Assembly (NCBI RefSeq): GCF_017876625.1
Contig: NZ_JAGIOH010000001.1
Coordinates: forward strand, 1,302,001 to 1,366,000
Length of the DNA: 64,000 bases
Direction: 5' to 3'
From: Streptomyces syringium
GTDB taxonomy: Bacteria > Actinomycetota > Actinomycetes > Streptomycetales > Streptomycetaceae
Part shown: piece by piece, positions 28,621-37,342 of the stretch
Position numbering within the stretch: the stretch's first letter is position 1
Layout: the number at the start of each line of letters is the position of its first letter
The notes under the pieces: generated by a model
What the model was told of the DNA's origin: nothing
The model's database searches: none
What the model saw: the letters and a program-made list of their open reading frames with translations, nothing else
Made by a program: the position numbers and the translations under genes

Positions 28621-30056
28621 GACGTGTCCGGCCCGCACAGTGCCAGCTCGTCGGGGGTGATCGTCGGCCCGGTCCGGGCGGCGCGGCCGGGGCCGCGCAG
28701 CACCCCCAGCACCACTTCCGGCCTGACCAGGTCGGTCATCGGCGCGGACAGCGTCATGACGGCCATCAGATGCCGCAGCACCCTCGGGTTCACGGTCGAG
28801 GTGCGCATCAGCCGCATGAAGTAACCCCGCAACAGCCGGGCGGCGACCGGGGGACGCGGCCCGATGGCCCCGGGGTAGTTGATGTCCTCGCCCGTCGCCA
28901 GGTCCCAGGCACCGCCCGCCACCCGGGCGACCGACCGCTGCACGCTGCGGGCCAGCCCGGGCGCGGCCGGGTCCCGCTCGCCGAGGAGGTCGCGCAGCGC
29001 GACGGCGCTCTGGGCCGCCACGGACATGCCCTGCCCGTAGACGGGGTTGAACTGCGCGAGCGCGTCACCCAGCACCACGAACCCCTCGGGCCAGGCGGGC
29101 AGCCGCTCGAAGTACCGGCGGCGGTTGACGGTGCTGCGGGTGAGGTACACATCGGTGAGCGGCTCCGCGCCCGCGATCAGATCGGCGATCAGGGGGTGGC
29201 GCAGGGTGCGCAGGAACGGCTCGAAGGCCTCGGCTTCCCGTGACGGTTCGCCGCCGCGCGTCCCGGAGGCGGTGACCAGCCAGCGGCCGCCCTCGATCGG
29301 GACCAGCGTCGCGCCCCGGCCGGGCACGCGGGCGCGCGCGTCGGCCTGAACCGTGACGAGGGGGAAGTCCTCGCTGCCCGCCGGTGCCCGGAAGATCCGG
29401 GTGGCGTAGACCAGCCCGGCGTCGACGGTCTCCTCGCGGACGGCGGGCAGCCCCAGCTCCACGAGCAGGCGTGCCGCCCGGGAGCCGCGCCCGCAGGCGT
29501 CGACGACCAGGCCGGCCCCGATCGTCCCGGCGGCCGCGTCCGTACCGGTGTCACGGACCCGCACCCCGGTGACCCGCCCGGCGCCGCCGGTCAGGCCCAC
29601 CGCCTCGGTGCCCTCCCGCAGGGTGATCCCCGGGCGGGCCAGCACCTGCTCCCGGACGACCAGATCCAGCAGGTCGCGGGTGCACGCCATCATGAAGTGC
29701 GTCTCGGGCCGCCGCGGGAACCAGCCGTGCGGCCCCAGCACCACCAGCCCCGTCGGTACCGCGATCCGCCGGGCTCCGGCGGCAGTCCACCGGTCGGTCG
29801 TGCCGGGCAGCAGGGTCTCCACGGCCCGGGCGCCACCGGCCATCAGCAGATGGGCATGGCGAGCCTGCGGCAGTCCCTTGCGCGACCCGGCCCCGGCCGG
29901 CATCCGGTCCCGGTCGACGACGACCACCTCGTCGGCCCGGTCCGCGAGGGCGGCCGCGGCCAGCATTCCGGCCATCCCGCCACCGAGCACCACCGCCCGG
30001 CGGACCCGGCCGGTCCCGGTGCGCCGGGCGGTGCCGCCGCTGTTCGGGTCGCTCAT
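28617..30056 (-). CDS. FAD-dependent monooxygenase/epoxidase-like protein
   Basis: 479 residues with an N-terminal Rossmann FAD motif (VVLGGGMAGMLAAAALADRADEVVVVDRD), then RKGLPQARHAHLLMAGG, ACTRDLLD, a second FAD motif GDALAQFNPVYGQGMSVAAQSA, and no membrane anchor. The pattern resembles the squalene-epoxidase-like group that includes polyether epoxidases, but no pathway genes accompany it here. The start ATG is preceded by AGGAGA at about 8 nt; the open frame extends much further upstream as antisense of the next gene and is ignored. Substrate unknown. Confidence 0.85.
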   Translation of the reverse strand: MSDPNSGGTARRTGTGRVRRAVVLGGGMAGMLAAAALADRADEVVVVDRDRMPAGAGSRKGLPQARHAHLLMAGGARAVETLLPGTTDRWTAAGARRIAVPTGLVVLGPHGWFPRRPETHFMMACTRDLLDLVVREQVLARPGITLREGTEAVGLTGGAGRVTGVRVRDTGTDAAAGTIGAGLVVDACGRGSRAARLLVELGLPAVREETVDAGLVYATRIFRAPAGSEDFPLVTVQADARARVPGRGATLVPIEGGRWLVTASGTRGGEPSREAEAFEPFLRTLRHPLIADLIAGAEPLTDVYLTRSTVNRRRYFERLPAWPEGFVVLGDALAQFNPVYGQGMSVAAQSAVALRDLLGERDPAAPGLARSVQRSVARVAGGAWDLATGEDINYPGAIGPRPPVAARLLRGYFMRLMRTSTVNPRVLRHLMAVMTLSAPMTDLVRPEVVLGVLRGPGRAARTGPTITPDELALCGPDTS

Positions 30057-30100
30057 GACCGGCTCTCCTGACGGGCGGGCGCGGGCGCGCGCGACGGGCG

Positions 30101-30115
30101 GTGACGAGAGGTCAC
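30101..30115. promoter_or_regulatory. Palindrome upstream of the FAD oxygenase
   Basis: GTGAC-gagag-GTCAC, a perfect 5-bp dyad 45 bp upstream of the FAD-oxygenase start and 116 bp upstream of the PHP gene. It could be an operator; chance occurrence in GC-rich DNA is possible. The rest of 30057-30230 holds no gene. Confidence 0.3.
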
Positions 30116-30230
30116 TGCCCATCCGGCGCAATCCTTGAACCCCCGCCGGGCCGGACGGCGTGCGCCCGGCCGGGGGGTGCCGCACGGTAGGGGGTGGGGC
30201 CCGGGTCAGGGGACGAGGCGAGGCGGTGGC

Positions 30231-31241
30231 GTGGTGGAACCGGTGGAGGCGCTGGACCGGATCGCGTTCCTGCTGGAGCGGACGGCGGCCCCGACGTACC
30301 GGGTGAAGGCCTTCCGCACGGCCGCCGAGGTGATCTCGGCGCTGCCCGCCGAGGAGGTGCGCCGACGGGCGGCCGACGGGTCCCTCACCCGGGAGAAGGG
30401 CATCGGGCCGAAGACCGCGGCGGTCGTGGCCGAGGCCTCCGCGGGCCGGGTGCCGGGATACCTGGAGCGGCTGGAGGAGGAGGCCGCGGGGCCGCTGACC
30501 GAGGGCGGGCAGGAGTTGCGGGCCGCGCTGCGCGGCGACTGCCATCTGCATTCGGACTGGTCGGACGGCGGCAGCCCGATCGACGTCATGGCCGCCACCG
30601 CCAAGGCGATCGGGCACGAGTACGCGGTGCTCACCGACCACTCCCCCCGGCTGACGGTCGCCCGGGGACTCACCCCCGAGCGGCTGCGGGCACAGCTCGA
30701 CGTGGTCGCCGAGGTCGACGACCGGCTCGGAAAGGACTTCCGGCTGCTCACCGGCATCGAGTGCGACATCCTCGCCGACGGCTCCCTCGACCAGGAACCC
30801 GAGCTGCTGGAGCAGCTGGACGTGGTGGTCGTCTCGGTGCACTCGAAGCTGCGGATGGACGCGGAGAGCATGACCCGCCGTCTGGTGTCGGCCGTGGCCA
30901 ATCCCCTTGCGGACATCCTCGGTCACTGCACGGGGCGGCTGCTGGGCAGCCGCCCGGAGTCGGAGTTCGACGCGGCGATGGTCTTCGCCGCGTGCGCCCG
31001 CTTCGGTACCGCCGTGGAGATCAACAGCCGTCCCGAGCGGCTCGACCCGCCGCGCCGGCTGCTCCGGCAGGCCCTCGACGCGGGCGTGCTGTTCGCCATC
31101 GACAGCGACGCCCACGCGCCCGGCCAGCTGGACTGGCAGATCCACGGCTGCGCCCGTGCCGAGGAGTGCGGGGTGCCCGCCGACCGGATCATCAACACCT
31201 GGAGCGCGCCGGAGCTGCTGGAGTGGACCCGCTCCCGCTGA
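30231..31241 (+). CDS. PHP-domain protein with N-terminal HhH region
   Basis: 336-residue protein. The first 90 residues resemble the helix-hairpin-helix part of family X polymerases (LLERTAAPTYRVKAFRTAAEVI, EKGIGPKTAAVVAEA). They are followed by a PHP metal-dependent phosphoesterase domain: DCHLHSDWSDG (HxH), TDHSPRLTVARGLT, GIECDIL, VVSVHSKL, HCTGRLL, EINSRPERLD, DSDAHAPGQL. This matches the C-terminal half of bacterial PolX without the polymerase core. Such proteins may have 3'-5' exonuclease or phosphatase activity in repair, which fits the adjacent ligase/Ku genes. The start is GTG at 30231 (or 30234); the upstream TTG start looks non-coding. Confidence 0.88.
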   Translation: MVEPVEALDRIAFLLERTAAPTYRVKAFRTAAEVISALPAEEVRRRAADGSLTREKGIGPKTAAVVAEASAGRVPGYLERLEEEAAGPLTEGGQELRAALRGDCHLHSDWSDGGSPIDVMAATAKAIGHEYAVLTDHSPRLTVARGLTPERLRAQLDVVAEVDDRLGKDFRLLTGIECDILADGSLDQEPELLEQLDVVVVSVHSKLRMDAESMTRRLVSAVANPLADILGHCTGRLLGSRPESEFDAAMVFAACARFGTAVEINSRPERLDPPRRLLRQALDAGVLFAIDSDAHAPGQLDWQIHGCARAEECGVPADRIINTWSAPELLEWTRSR

Positions 31242-31293
31242 CGGCGCCGGCGGCCGACCTGCGCGCGTCCGCGGCCCCCCTGATCATCGAAGA

Positions 31294-32241
31294 ATGACGC
31301 TGCCCGTGATCCGGCCGATGCTGGCCACCCCCGGCCCGCTGCCGGCCGAGGGGGAGGACGCGGACTGGGCGTTCGAGGCCAAGTGGGACGGGGTGCGCCT
31401 GGTCGTCGGCGCGCCGGGCGACGGCACCCTCAGACTCACCACCCGGGCGGACAACGACGCGACCGCGACCTATCCCGAACTGGCCGCGCTCGGGGAGCAG
31501 CTGCGCGGCCGGCCGGCGGTCCTCGACGGCGAGGTCGTGGTCCTGGACGCCTCGGGCCGACCCGACTTCGGGCTGCTCCAGCGCCGGATGGGCGTGGTCA
31601 ATCCGCGCCGCGCGGCCCACCTGGCCATGGAGTACCCGGTCCATCTGATGCTGTTCGACCTGATGTACCTGGACGGCTGGTCGCTGCTCGGCTCCACCTA
31701 CCGGGAGCGGCGGGCGGTGCTGTCCGGGATGGGGCTCGGCGGGCCGGGCTGGTCGGTGCCGGGCTATCTGGAGGGGCACGGGCGCGAGGCGTGGGACGCC
31801 ACGGCGCGCAACGGGCTGGAGGGGGTGATGGCGAAACGGCTGTCGTCCGTGTACACCCCGGGGGTCCGGTCACCCGAGTGGCGCAAGACCAAGCATCTGT
31901 CGACCCTCGACGTGGTCATCGGCGGCTGGGCGGAGGGCCGCGGCGGGCTCACCGGGCTGCCCGGGGCGATTCTGGCGGGCCTGTGGGAGCCGGCCGGACT
32001 GCGGTACGTCGGCTCCGTCGGGTCGGGGCTGTCGGAGTACGAGCGCCGGGATCTCGCCCGCTATCTGGAGGTGGTGCGGCGCGCCGCCTCGCCGTTCGTG
32101 AACCCGGTCGACGTCCCGGGTGCGCACTGGGTCGAGCCCCGGCTGGTCGCCGAGGTCGCCTTCTCCGGCTGGACGCCCGCGGGCCGGATGCGGCACCCGA
32201 CCTGGCACCGGCTGCGCCCGGATCTGACGCGGCTCGACTAG
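31294..32241 (+). CDS. ATP-dependent DNA ligase, LigD/LigC-type
   Basis: 315-residue stand-alone ligase for sealing strand breaks in non-homologous end joining or repair. Seen: nucleotidyltransferase motif I EAKWDGVR (near 29), TRADNDAT, DGEVVVLD (motif III), LMLFDLMYLDG, GLEGVMAKRLSSVYTPG (motif IV), EWRKTKHL (motif V), then an OB-fold domain with YVGSVGSGLS and the C-terminal WxxPxxR-like end. It lies 52 bp after the PHP gene and is convergent with the LigD-type polymerase (18 bp gap). Confidence 0.93.
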   Translation: MTLPVIRPMLATPGPLPAEGEDADWAFEAKWDGVRLVVGAPGDGTLRLTTRADNDATATYPELAALGEQLRGRPAVLDGEVVVLDASGRPDFGLLQRRMGVVNPRRAAHLAMEYPVHLMLFDLMYLDGWSLLGSTYRERRAVLSGMGLGGPGWSVPGYLEGHGREAWDATARNGLEGVMAKRLSSVYTPGVRSPEWRKTKHLSTLDVVIGGWAEGRGGLTGLPGAILAGLWEPAGLRYVGSVGSGLSEYERRDLARYLEVVRRAASPFVNPVDVPGAHWVEPRLVAEVAFSGWTPAGRMRHPTWHRLRPDLTRLD

Positions 32242-32259
32242 GGTCTGTGGGCCGGGCCG

Positions 32260-33162
32260 TCACGGGAGCGCGCCGCGGGACGTGCCGGCGGCCAGCGGCG
32301 CGAGGAGGTCGCCGTGCGCGGCGACGCGGTCGAGGACCTGTTCGGGGGTGAAGGCGAGGTCGCCCGGCGCACCGACGGCGGCGACCTCGTCCCAGCCGAC
32401 CGGGGCGGCGACTCCGGGGCTCTCGCGCAGGCGCACGGTGTAGGGGGCCGCGGTGGTCTTCGCGCTCGCGTTCTGCGACCAGTCGATGAACACCTTGCCG
32501 GGGCGCTCGGAGCGCGTCATGGAGACGACCACCAGGCCGGGGTGCTCGCCCATCATGCGGCCGGCCAGGTCCTTGGCGTAGTCCGCGGTGGCACGGCCGG
32601 AGGCGGGACGGATGGGCGCGTAGAGGTGCAGGCCCTTGGAACCGGAGACCACGGCGTGGGCGGTGAGCCCGTCGGCGTCGAGGAGCTGGCGCAGCCGCTG
32701 GGCGACGCGGCAGCAGAGCACCAGGTCGGCGCCCGGACCAGGGTCCAGGTCGAGGACGAGCCGGTCGTGGCCGTCGCGCCCGGCGGCGGCCTTCCACTGC
32801 GGGACGTGCACCTCGTACGCGCCGAGGTTCGCCATGGCCACCAGCGCGGCGGTGGAGTCGATCACGACCTGTTCGGTGACCCCCTCGCGGTGCTCCACCG
32901 GCACCACCGGCACCCATCCGGGTGCCCCGGGCGGCGGGTTCTTGGCGACCCAGCTCTCCCCGGCCGGGCCCTCGGGGGCGCGGACGAAGGACGCGGGCCG
33001 CCCGGTGACGTGCGGCAGCATCACCGGGGCGATCGCGGCGTAGTACCGCAGCAGCTGTGCCTTGGTGTGGCCCGTGGCGGGGAACAGCACCCGGTCCAGA
33101 TGGGACAGGGACAGCCGGTGGCCGTCGACTTCCACCACCTGCCGGTCCGAAGATGCGGGCAT
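32260..33162 (-). CDS. LigD-type NHEJ polymerase/primase
   Basis: 300-residue stand-alone polymerase domain (archaeo-eukaryotic primase superfamily) that fills gaps and adds nucleotides at broken DNA ends. Seen: HLDRVLFPATGHTKAQLLRYY, LGAYEVHVPQW, LVLDLDPGPGADL (catalytic DxD), VVSGSKGLHLYAPI and KVFIDWSQN. In mycobacterial LigD this domain is fused to ligase and nuclease; here polymerase and ligase are separate convergent genes. The start is the ATG closest to conserved sequence; further upstream the frame would run antisense into ku. Confidence 0.92.
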   Translation of the reverse strand: MPASSDRQVVEVDGHRLSLSHLDRVLFPATGHTKAQLLRYYAAIAPVMLPHVTGRPASFVRAPEGPAGESWVAKNPPPGAPGWVPVVPVEHREGVTEQVVIDSTAALVAMANLGAYEVHVPQWKAAAGRDGHDRLVLDLDPGPGADLVLCCRVAQRLRQLLDADGLTAHAVVSGSKGLHLYAPIRPASGRATADYAKDLAGRMMGEHPGLVVVSMTRSERPGKVFIDWSQNASAKTTAAPYTVRLRESPGVAAPVGWDEVAAVGAPGDLAFTPEQVLDRVAAHGDLLAPLAAGTSRGALP

Positions 33163-33194
33163 AAAGTAGGAATTCCCCGTGGAGGGATCAAAGT
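33163..33194. promoter_or_regulatory. 32-bp divergent start-to-start interval between NHEJ polymerase and ku
   Basis: Only 32 nt separate the two start codons. It contains GGAGG for ku (33181-33185) and GGGGAA for the polymerase. Promoters must therefore overlap the coding regions, or the two genes share a very compact bidirectional promoter. Confidence 0.5.
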
Positions 33195-34232
33195 ATGCGG
33201 ACCATGTGGAAAGGCGCGATCGGCTTCGGGCTGGTGTCCGTGCCCGTACGGCTGTACGCCGCCACACAGGAGCACGGCGTCAGGCTGCACCAGGTCCACG
33301 ACGCCGACGGGGGGCGGATCCACCTCAAGCGCGTCTGCGACGTCTGCTCCGAGGAGGTCGACTACGAGCACATCGCCAAGGGCTACCAGGACGACGAGGG
33401 ACACGTCGCCGTCGTCACCAAGGAGGAGATGGCGGGGCTGCCGCTGCCGAGCAAGCGGCTCATCGACGTGCTGGCCTTCGTCGACGCCGACCGCATCGAC
33501 CCGCTCCAGCTCTCCGGCGCGTACTACCTGGCCCCCGAGAGCGCCGCGGCCAACAAGCCGTACGTCCTGCTCCGGGAGACCTTGAAGCAGACCGAGCGGG
33601 TCGCCGTCACCAAGATCGCACTGCGTACCCGGGAGTCGCTGGCGCTGCTGCGGGTCCACGACGAGCTGCTGACCCTGCACACCATGTACTGGCCCGACGA
33701 GGTCCGCGACAGCGGCGATCTCGCCCCGCCGTCCTCGGTCACCGTGCGGCCGCAGGAGCTGAAGATGGCCACGAGTCTGATGGACACCCTCTCGGAGGAC
33801 TTCGACCTCGACGCCCTGGAGGACGAGTACGAGGTGGCCCTCGGCGAGCTGATCTCCGCCCATCTGGAGGACAGGCCCGCGCCCAGGAAGGAGACCGCCC
33901 CGGCGCCCGACAACGTCATCGACCTGATGGCCGCGCTCCAGGCCTCCATCGACCGGGCCGCCGAGCGCGGCGACACGGAGGAGCAGAAGGAAGAGCCCGC
34001 CGGGCGGCGCTCCCGGGGGGCCACGAAGAAGACAGCGGCCAAGAAGTCGGCGGCGGAACGCAAGCCGACGAAGGCGAAGGCACAAAGTGCCGGGAAGAAA
34101 ACCGACCGGGCAAGCTCGTCGAATGCCCGGTCGGCCACCCGCACGACCGCCAAGAAGTCGGCGGCGGCCGGAAAGACCGCCGCCAAGACCACGAAAAAGA
34201 CCGCGGCCCGGAAGTCGAGCCGCGCCTCCTGA
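33195..34232 (+). CDS. ku: Ku DNA end-binding protein with Lys-rich C-terminal tail
   Basis: 345-residue Ku homodimer subunit that threads onto broken DNA ends and recruits LigD enzymes. The core (1-260) starts MRTMWKGAIGFGLVSVPVRLY and has HQVHDADGGRI, AKGYQDDEGHVAVVTKEE and LMDTLSEDFD. The last 80 residues are a basic Lys/Ala/Thr-rich tail (KKTAAKKSAAERK, TTKKTAARKSS) like those that let actinobacterial Ku bind internal DNA. GGAGG lies 8-9 nt before the ATG. It ends 4 bp before the convergent ATPase gene. Confidence 0.97.
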   Translation: MRTMWKGAIGFGLVSVPVRLYAATQEHGVRLHQVHDADGGRIHLKRVCDVCSEEVDYEHIAKGYQDDEGHVAVVTKEEMAGLPLPSKRLIDVLAFVDADRIDPLQLSGAYYLAPESAAANKPYVLLRETLKQTERVAVTKIALRTRESLALLRVHDELLTLHTMYWPDEVRDSGDLAPPSSVTVRPQELKMATSLMDTLSEDFDLDALEDEYEVALGELISAHLEDRPAPRKETAPAPDNVIDLMAALQASIDRAAERGDTEEQKEEPAGRRSRGATKKTAAKKSAAERKPTKAKAQSAGKKTDRASSSNARSATRTTAKKSAAAGKTAAKTTKKTAARKSSRAS

Positions 34233-34236
34233 ACCG

Positions 34237-36942
34237 CTATCCGCCGGAGGCGTCCGCCCCTTCGCCTCCGGCCGCCGCGAGTTCCCCGCGGGCCGTCTCG
34301 ACGAGCCCGTCCGCGCCACAGCGCTTTGCGAGGGCGAGGCCCTCACGGAGCAGCTCGGCACCCTCGTGGGCGAGGCCGACGCCGCGCAGCGCGGTGCCGT
34401 GGTCGACCAGCGCCATCGCCAGCTCGTACCGGCAGGGAGATCTGCGCAGATGCGTCACGGCACGGCCGAGCATGTCCAGGGCTTCGTCCCCTTCGGTCAG
34501 GTGCGCCGCCCGCCGCAGTGCCTCGCCCAACGCGGTATCGGTGCCGAACCGCCCGGCGTGCCGGATCGCCTGCTCGGCGAGCGCGCGGGCCCGCTCGGGG
34601 TTGTCCTCCGCGACCGCCGAGGCCAGGTCGAGCGCCCACGGAGCCCAGAGCGTGTTGTTCCGGCCGCGCTCCTCCATGATCCGCCCGACGGCCTCGAGTT
34701 CGGCGATGGCCTCCTTCCGGCGGCCACGGGCGAGCAGCAGCCGACCGACCACGGAGGGGGCGTCGGGCATCACCATCGCCGGAGGATAGGGCGGGCGGAA
34801 GGAGTACTTCTCCGCCACGGCCTCGGCTTCCGCCAAGTGACCACGGGCCAGCAGGGTCTCCACCAGCAGGCAGGTGCCGTCCCACTGGATGGGCAGTCCG
34901 GGGCCGAGCCGGCCCGCCAGCCGCAGCCCTTCGCGCAGGAAGTCCTCGGCGACGGCGAGATTGCCGCGCCGCCGGTGGACGAGTCCGAGGAAGTCGTGGG
35001 CGAAGGCGAGGTGGGCACCGCTCCAGCCGGAGATCTCGAACGCCCGCACCGCCTCGCTGAACAGCCGCTCGGCACGGTCGAGCCGGTCGGTGTAGGCGTA
35101 GGTGATCCCGATGACGCTGGGGATCTCGATGCCCCATTCGGTGTTGGTCCAGGACATGCCCGTGGCGAGCCGGCCGTCGTCGAGCGCGCGGTCGTTCAGC
35201 TCGGCGACGCGTACCGCGTCCTCGCCGCGGACCATGCCGTCGAACGCGCGGAGCGCGAGCAGGGCACGCTCGGAGTTGTTCCGCCCTTCGAGGCCGTCGG
35301 CGAGGTCGGCGATCTGCCGTGAGCGCTCTTCGGCGCCCTCCTCCTCGTACTGGATGCCCTTCCACAGGAAGTGGGCGGCCTGCAGCCGCATCCGTCCGGA
35401 GCCGGTCGGCATCTCGGCCGCGCGGGCGGCCACCACTTCGGCCGCGTCGCCGAGCTGGCCGTTGTGGGCGTACACCTGCGAGAGCCGGTAGGTGGCCTCG
35501 ACCTGCAGCTCCTTGGGCAGGCTCGGCAGGGCGAGGGCCGCGCGCAGATGGTTGATGGTGGTGGACGGCGAGGTGAGCAGGGCCGCGCAGCCGAGCTCGT
35601 AGAGCACCGAGGCCCGGTCCTCGTCCGGCGGCGGCTCGGCCATCGCGCGCTCCAGACAGCGGCGGGCGGCCTCGGGAGCACCGACGGCGAGGTGTTCATG
35701 GGCGGCGGCGCGCAGCTGCCGGACCAGATCGGGGTCGTCGTCGGGGTGGACCTCCAGCAGGTGCCGCGAGGCGGCGGCCGCGCCGTGGCCCGCGTTGGTG
35801 ATCGCCCAGGCGGCGAGGCCGTGCATCGCGGTGCGGGTGGCGGGCGGCACCGCCCGGTAGACGGAGGTGGCGATCAGCGGATGGACGAATTCGAGATCGC
35901 CGGCGCCGGTGAGGATACGGGCCTCGCGCAGCCGGTCCGCGCACTCGGCGGCCTCCGACGGGCTCATTCCCGCCAGCATCGCGGCGACGCGCGGTGAGAT
36001 CTCCGTACCGAGGACGGCCGCCGCCCAGGCGAAGCGGGTGACGGAGGTGCCGAGCCGCTCCAGCCGGGTGACCAGACCGCTGCCCCGGGCGGCGGCACCG
36101 AGTTCGCGCAGCAGGCAGGCTGACTCCTCGGCCGGCCGCAGCCCCCGGTCCTGTGCCTTGGCGATGAGCTCGACGGCCTCGTAGGGATTGCCGCCGGTGA
36201 CGGCCCAGACCTCACGGCAGAAGGGGTCGTCCGCCTCCCTGCTGAGCGTGGCCCGGACGAGATCGGCCACCGCCGCCGGGGTCAGGGCGTGCAGGCTGAC
36301 GGGCCGGGTGTCGCGGCCGTTGACCAGGTCCTTGAACGCCGGGGTGTGGTCGGGGAGTTCGTCCGGCCGGTAGGCCACGACCACGAGCAGCGGCAGCTCC
36401 CGCAGCCGCACGGCGAAGGAGGCCAGCCAGGCCAGGGACTCGGCGTCGCCCCACTGGGCGTCGTCGATCACGACGACCAACGGCGAGGTGGTCATCGCCA
36501 ATTGGGTGACCACCCAGTCGAGGCTGTCGCGCACGCCCTGGGGGTCGGCCGGCGGTCCGAGCGGCGGTGCGATGCCGAGGACCGGCAGCGCGACGTCGTA
36601 CCAGTCGCCCAGCAACTCCTGCCGCCGGGCCGGTGACATGGGCGCCAGGGCCGGCTGGAGGAGCTGGCGCACGATATGGAAGGGAACGGCCGTGGCCGAC
36701 TCGCTGCCCCGGCCGGCCAGCACGGTGCAGCCGCGCTCGACGGCGACCTTCCGCAGCTCGCCGAGCAGAGCCGTCTTGCCGACCCCCGCCTCCCCGCTGT
36801 ACAGCAACAGTCCGCCGAGGATCGCTTCCCCGTCGGCGATACGGCCGCACAGGCCGTCTACAGCCTGTTCCGCGGCGGCGATCTCCTGCTCGCGCTCGAA
36901 CAGGGCGGTGTACTGGCGTCGATCACGCTGATGCCCCGTCAT
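34237..36942 (-). CDS. LAL-type AAA ATPase lacking the usual C-terminal HTH
   Basis: 901-residue STAND/LuxR-LAL-like protein. Walker A SGEAGVGKTALL (49-60), Walker B PLVVVIDDAQWGD (154-166), then a long helical TPR-like region (about 400-890; repeated LARGHLAEAEAVAEKY and FLREGLRLAGRLG-type helices). LAL regulators of this size normally finish with a LuxR helix-turn-helix; this protein stops at ELAAAGGEGADASGG, next to ku, and no such domain is visible in any frame. It may act through protein contacts or be a truncated regulator. AGGAGA precedes the ATG by 8 nt. Confidence 0.85.
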   Translation of the reverse strand: MTGHQRDRRQYTALFEREQEIAAAEQAVDGLCGRIADGEAILGGLLLYSGEAGVGKTALLGELRKVAVERGCTVLAGRGSESATAVPFHIVRQLLQPALAPMSPARRQELLGDWYDVALPVLGIAPPLGPPADPQGVRDSLDWVVTQLAMTTSPLVVVIDDAQWGDAESLAWLASFAVRLRELPLLVVVAYRPDELPDHTPAFKDLVNGRDTRPVSLHALTPAAVADLVRATLSREADDPFCREVWAVTGGNPYEAVELIAKAQDRGLRPAEESACLLRELGAAARGSGLVTRLERLGTSVTRFAWAAAVLGTEISPRVAAMLAGMSPSEAAECADRLREARILTGAGDLEFVHPLIATSVYRAVPPATRTAMHGLAAWAITNAGHGAAAASRHLLEVHPDDDPDLVRQLRAAAHEHLAVGAPEAARRCLERAMAEPPPDEDRASVLYELGCAALLTSPSTTINHLRAALALPSLPKELQVEATYRLSQVYAHNGQLGDAAEVVAARAAEMPTGSGRMRLQAAHFLWKGIQYEEEGAEERSRQIADLADGLEGRNNSERALLALRAFDGMVRGEDAVRVAELNDRALDDGRLATGMSWTNTEWGIEIPSVIGITYAYTDRLDRAERLFSEAVRAFEISGWSGAHLAFAHDFLGLVHRRRGNLAVAEDFLREGLRLAGRLGPGLPIQWDGTCLLVETLLARGHLAEAEAVAEKYSFRPPYPPAMVMPDAPSVVGRLLLARGRRKEAIAELEAVGRIMEERGRNNTLWAPWALDLASAVAEDNPERARALAEQAIRHAGRFGTDTALGEALRRAAHLTEGDEALDMLGRAVTHLRRSPCRYELAMALVDHGTALRGVGLAHEGAELLREGLALAKRCGADGLVETARGELAAAGGEGADASGG

Positions 36943-37071
36943 GGCAGTGTCTCCTGTAGGGATGTGGTGGGCCGAGCCTAGCCCCGTCGGCGGACGTTGG
37001 GGCAAGGTTCACCGCAGCGATCCACCCGGCAGCGTGACCCTCCCCCGGCACCGAACATTCATTCGTTGCAC

Positions 37072-37095
37072 TCGGAATTCTTTTCGATATTCCGA
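37072..37095. promoter_or_regulatory. 7-bp dyad between the ATPase gene and the conservon
   Basis: TCGGAAT and ATTCCGA, separated by 10 nt, in the 400-bp divergent interval (36943-37342). The centre lies about 140 bp upstream of the ATPase start and 260 bp upstream of the conservon. The block around it (37055-37150) is A+T-richer than the surroundings, as expected for promoters. No gene was found in this interval. Confidence 0.35.
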
Positions 37096-37342
37096 TCCCG
37101 GGGGCATTGTGAGGCCTTTCGAATTCGCCCGTCAGCCCAATCCGCGAATATGACAACTTCGCGGTCCCGGCACCGCGTGACAGGCTACGCTCCATGTCGC
37201 GCAGCGGGTCGAGGCGACTCGAGCCCGCTGCCCCAACCGCCGTGCCGCCGCAGGCCGGAGAACATCACCCAGCATTCCGCGTACGGCGTCGCCCATTCCC
37301 GCGGCGCCCCATAAGCCTTTCCCAAGAGCACCGAGGATCTCG

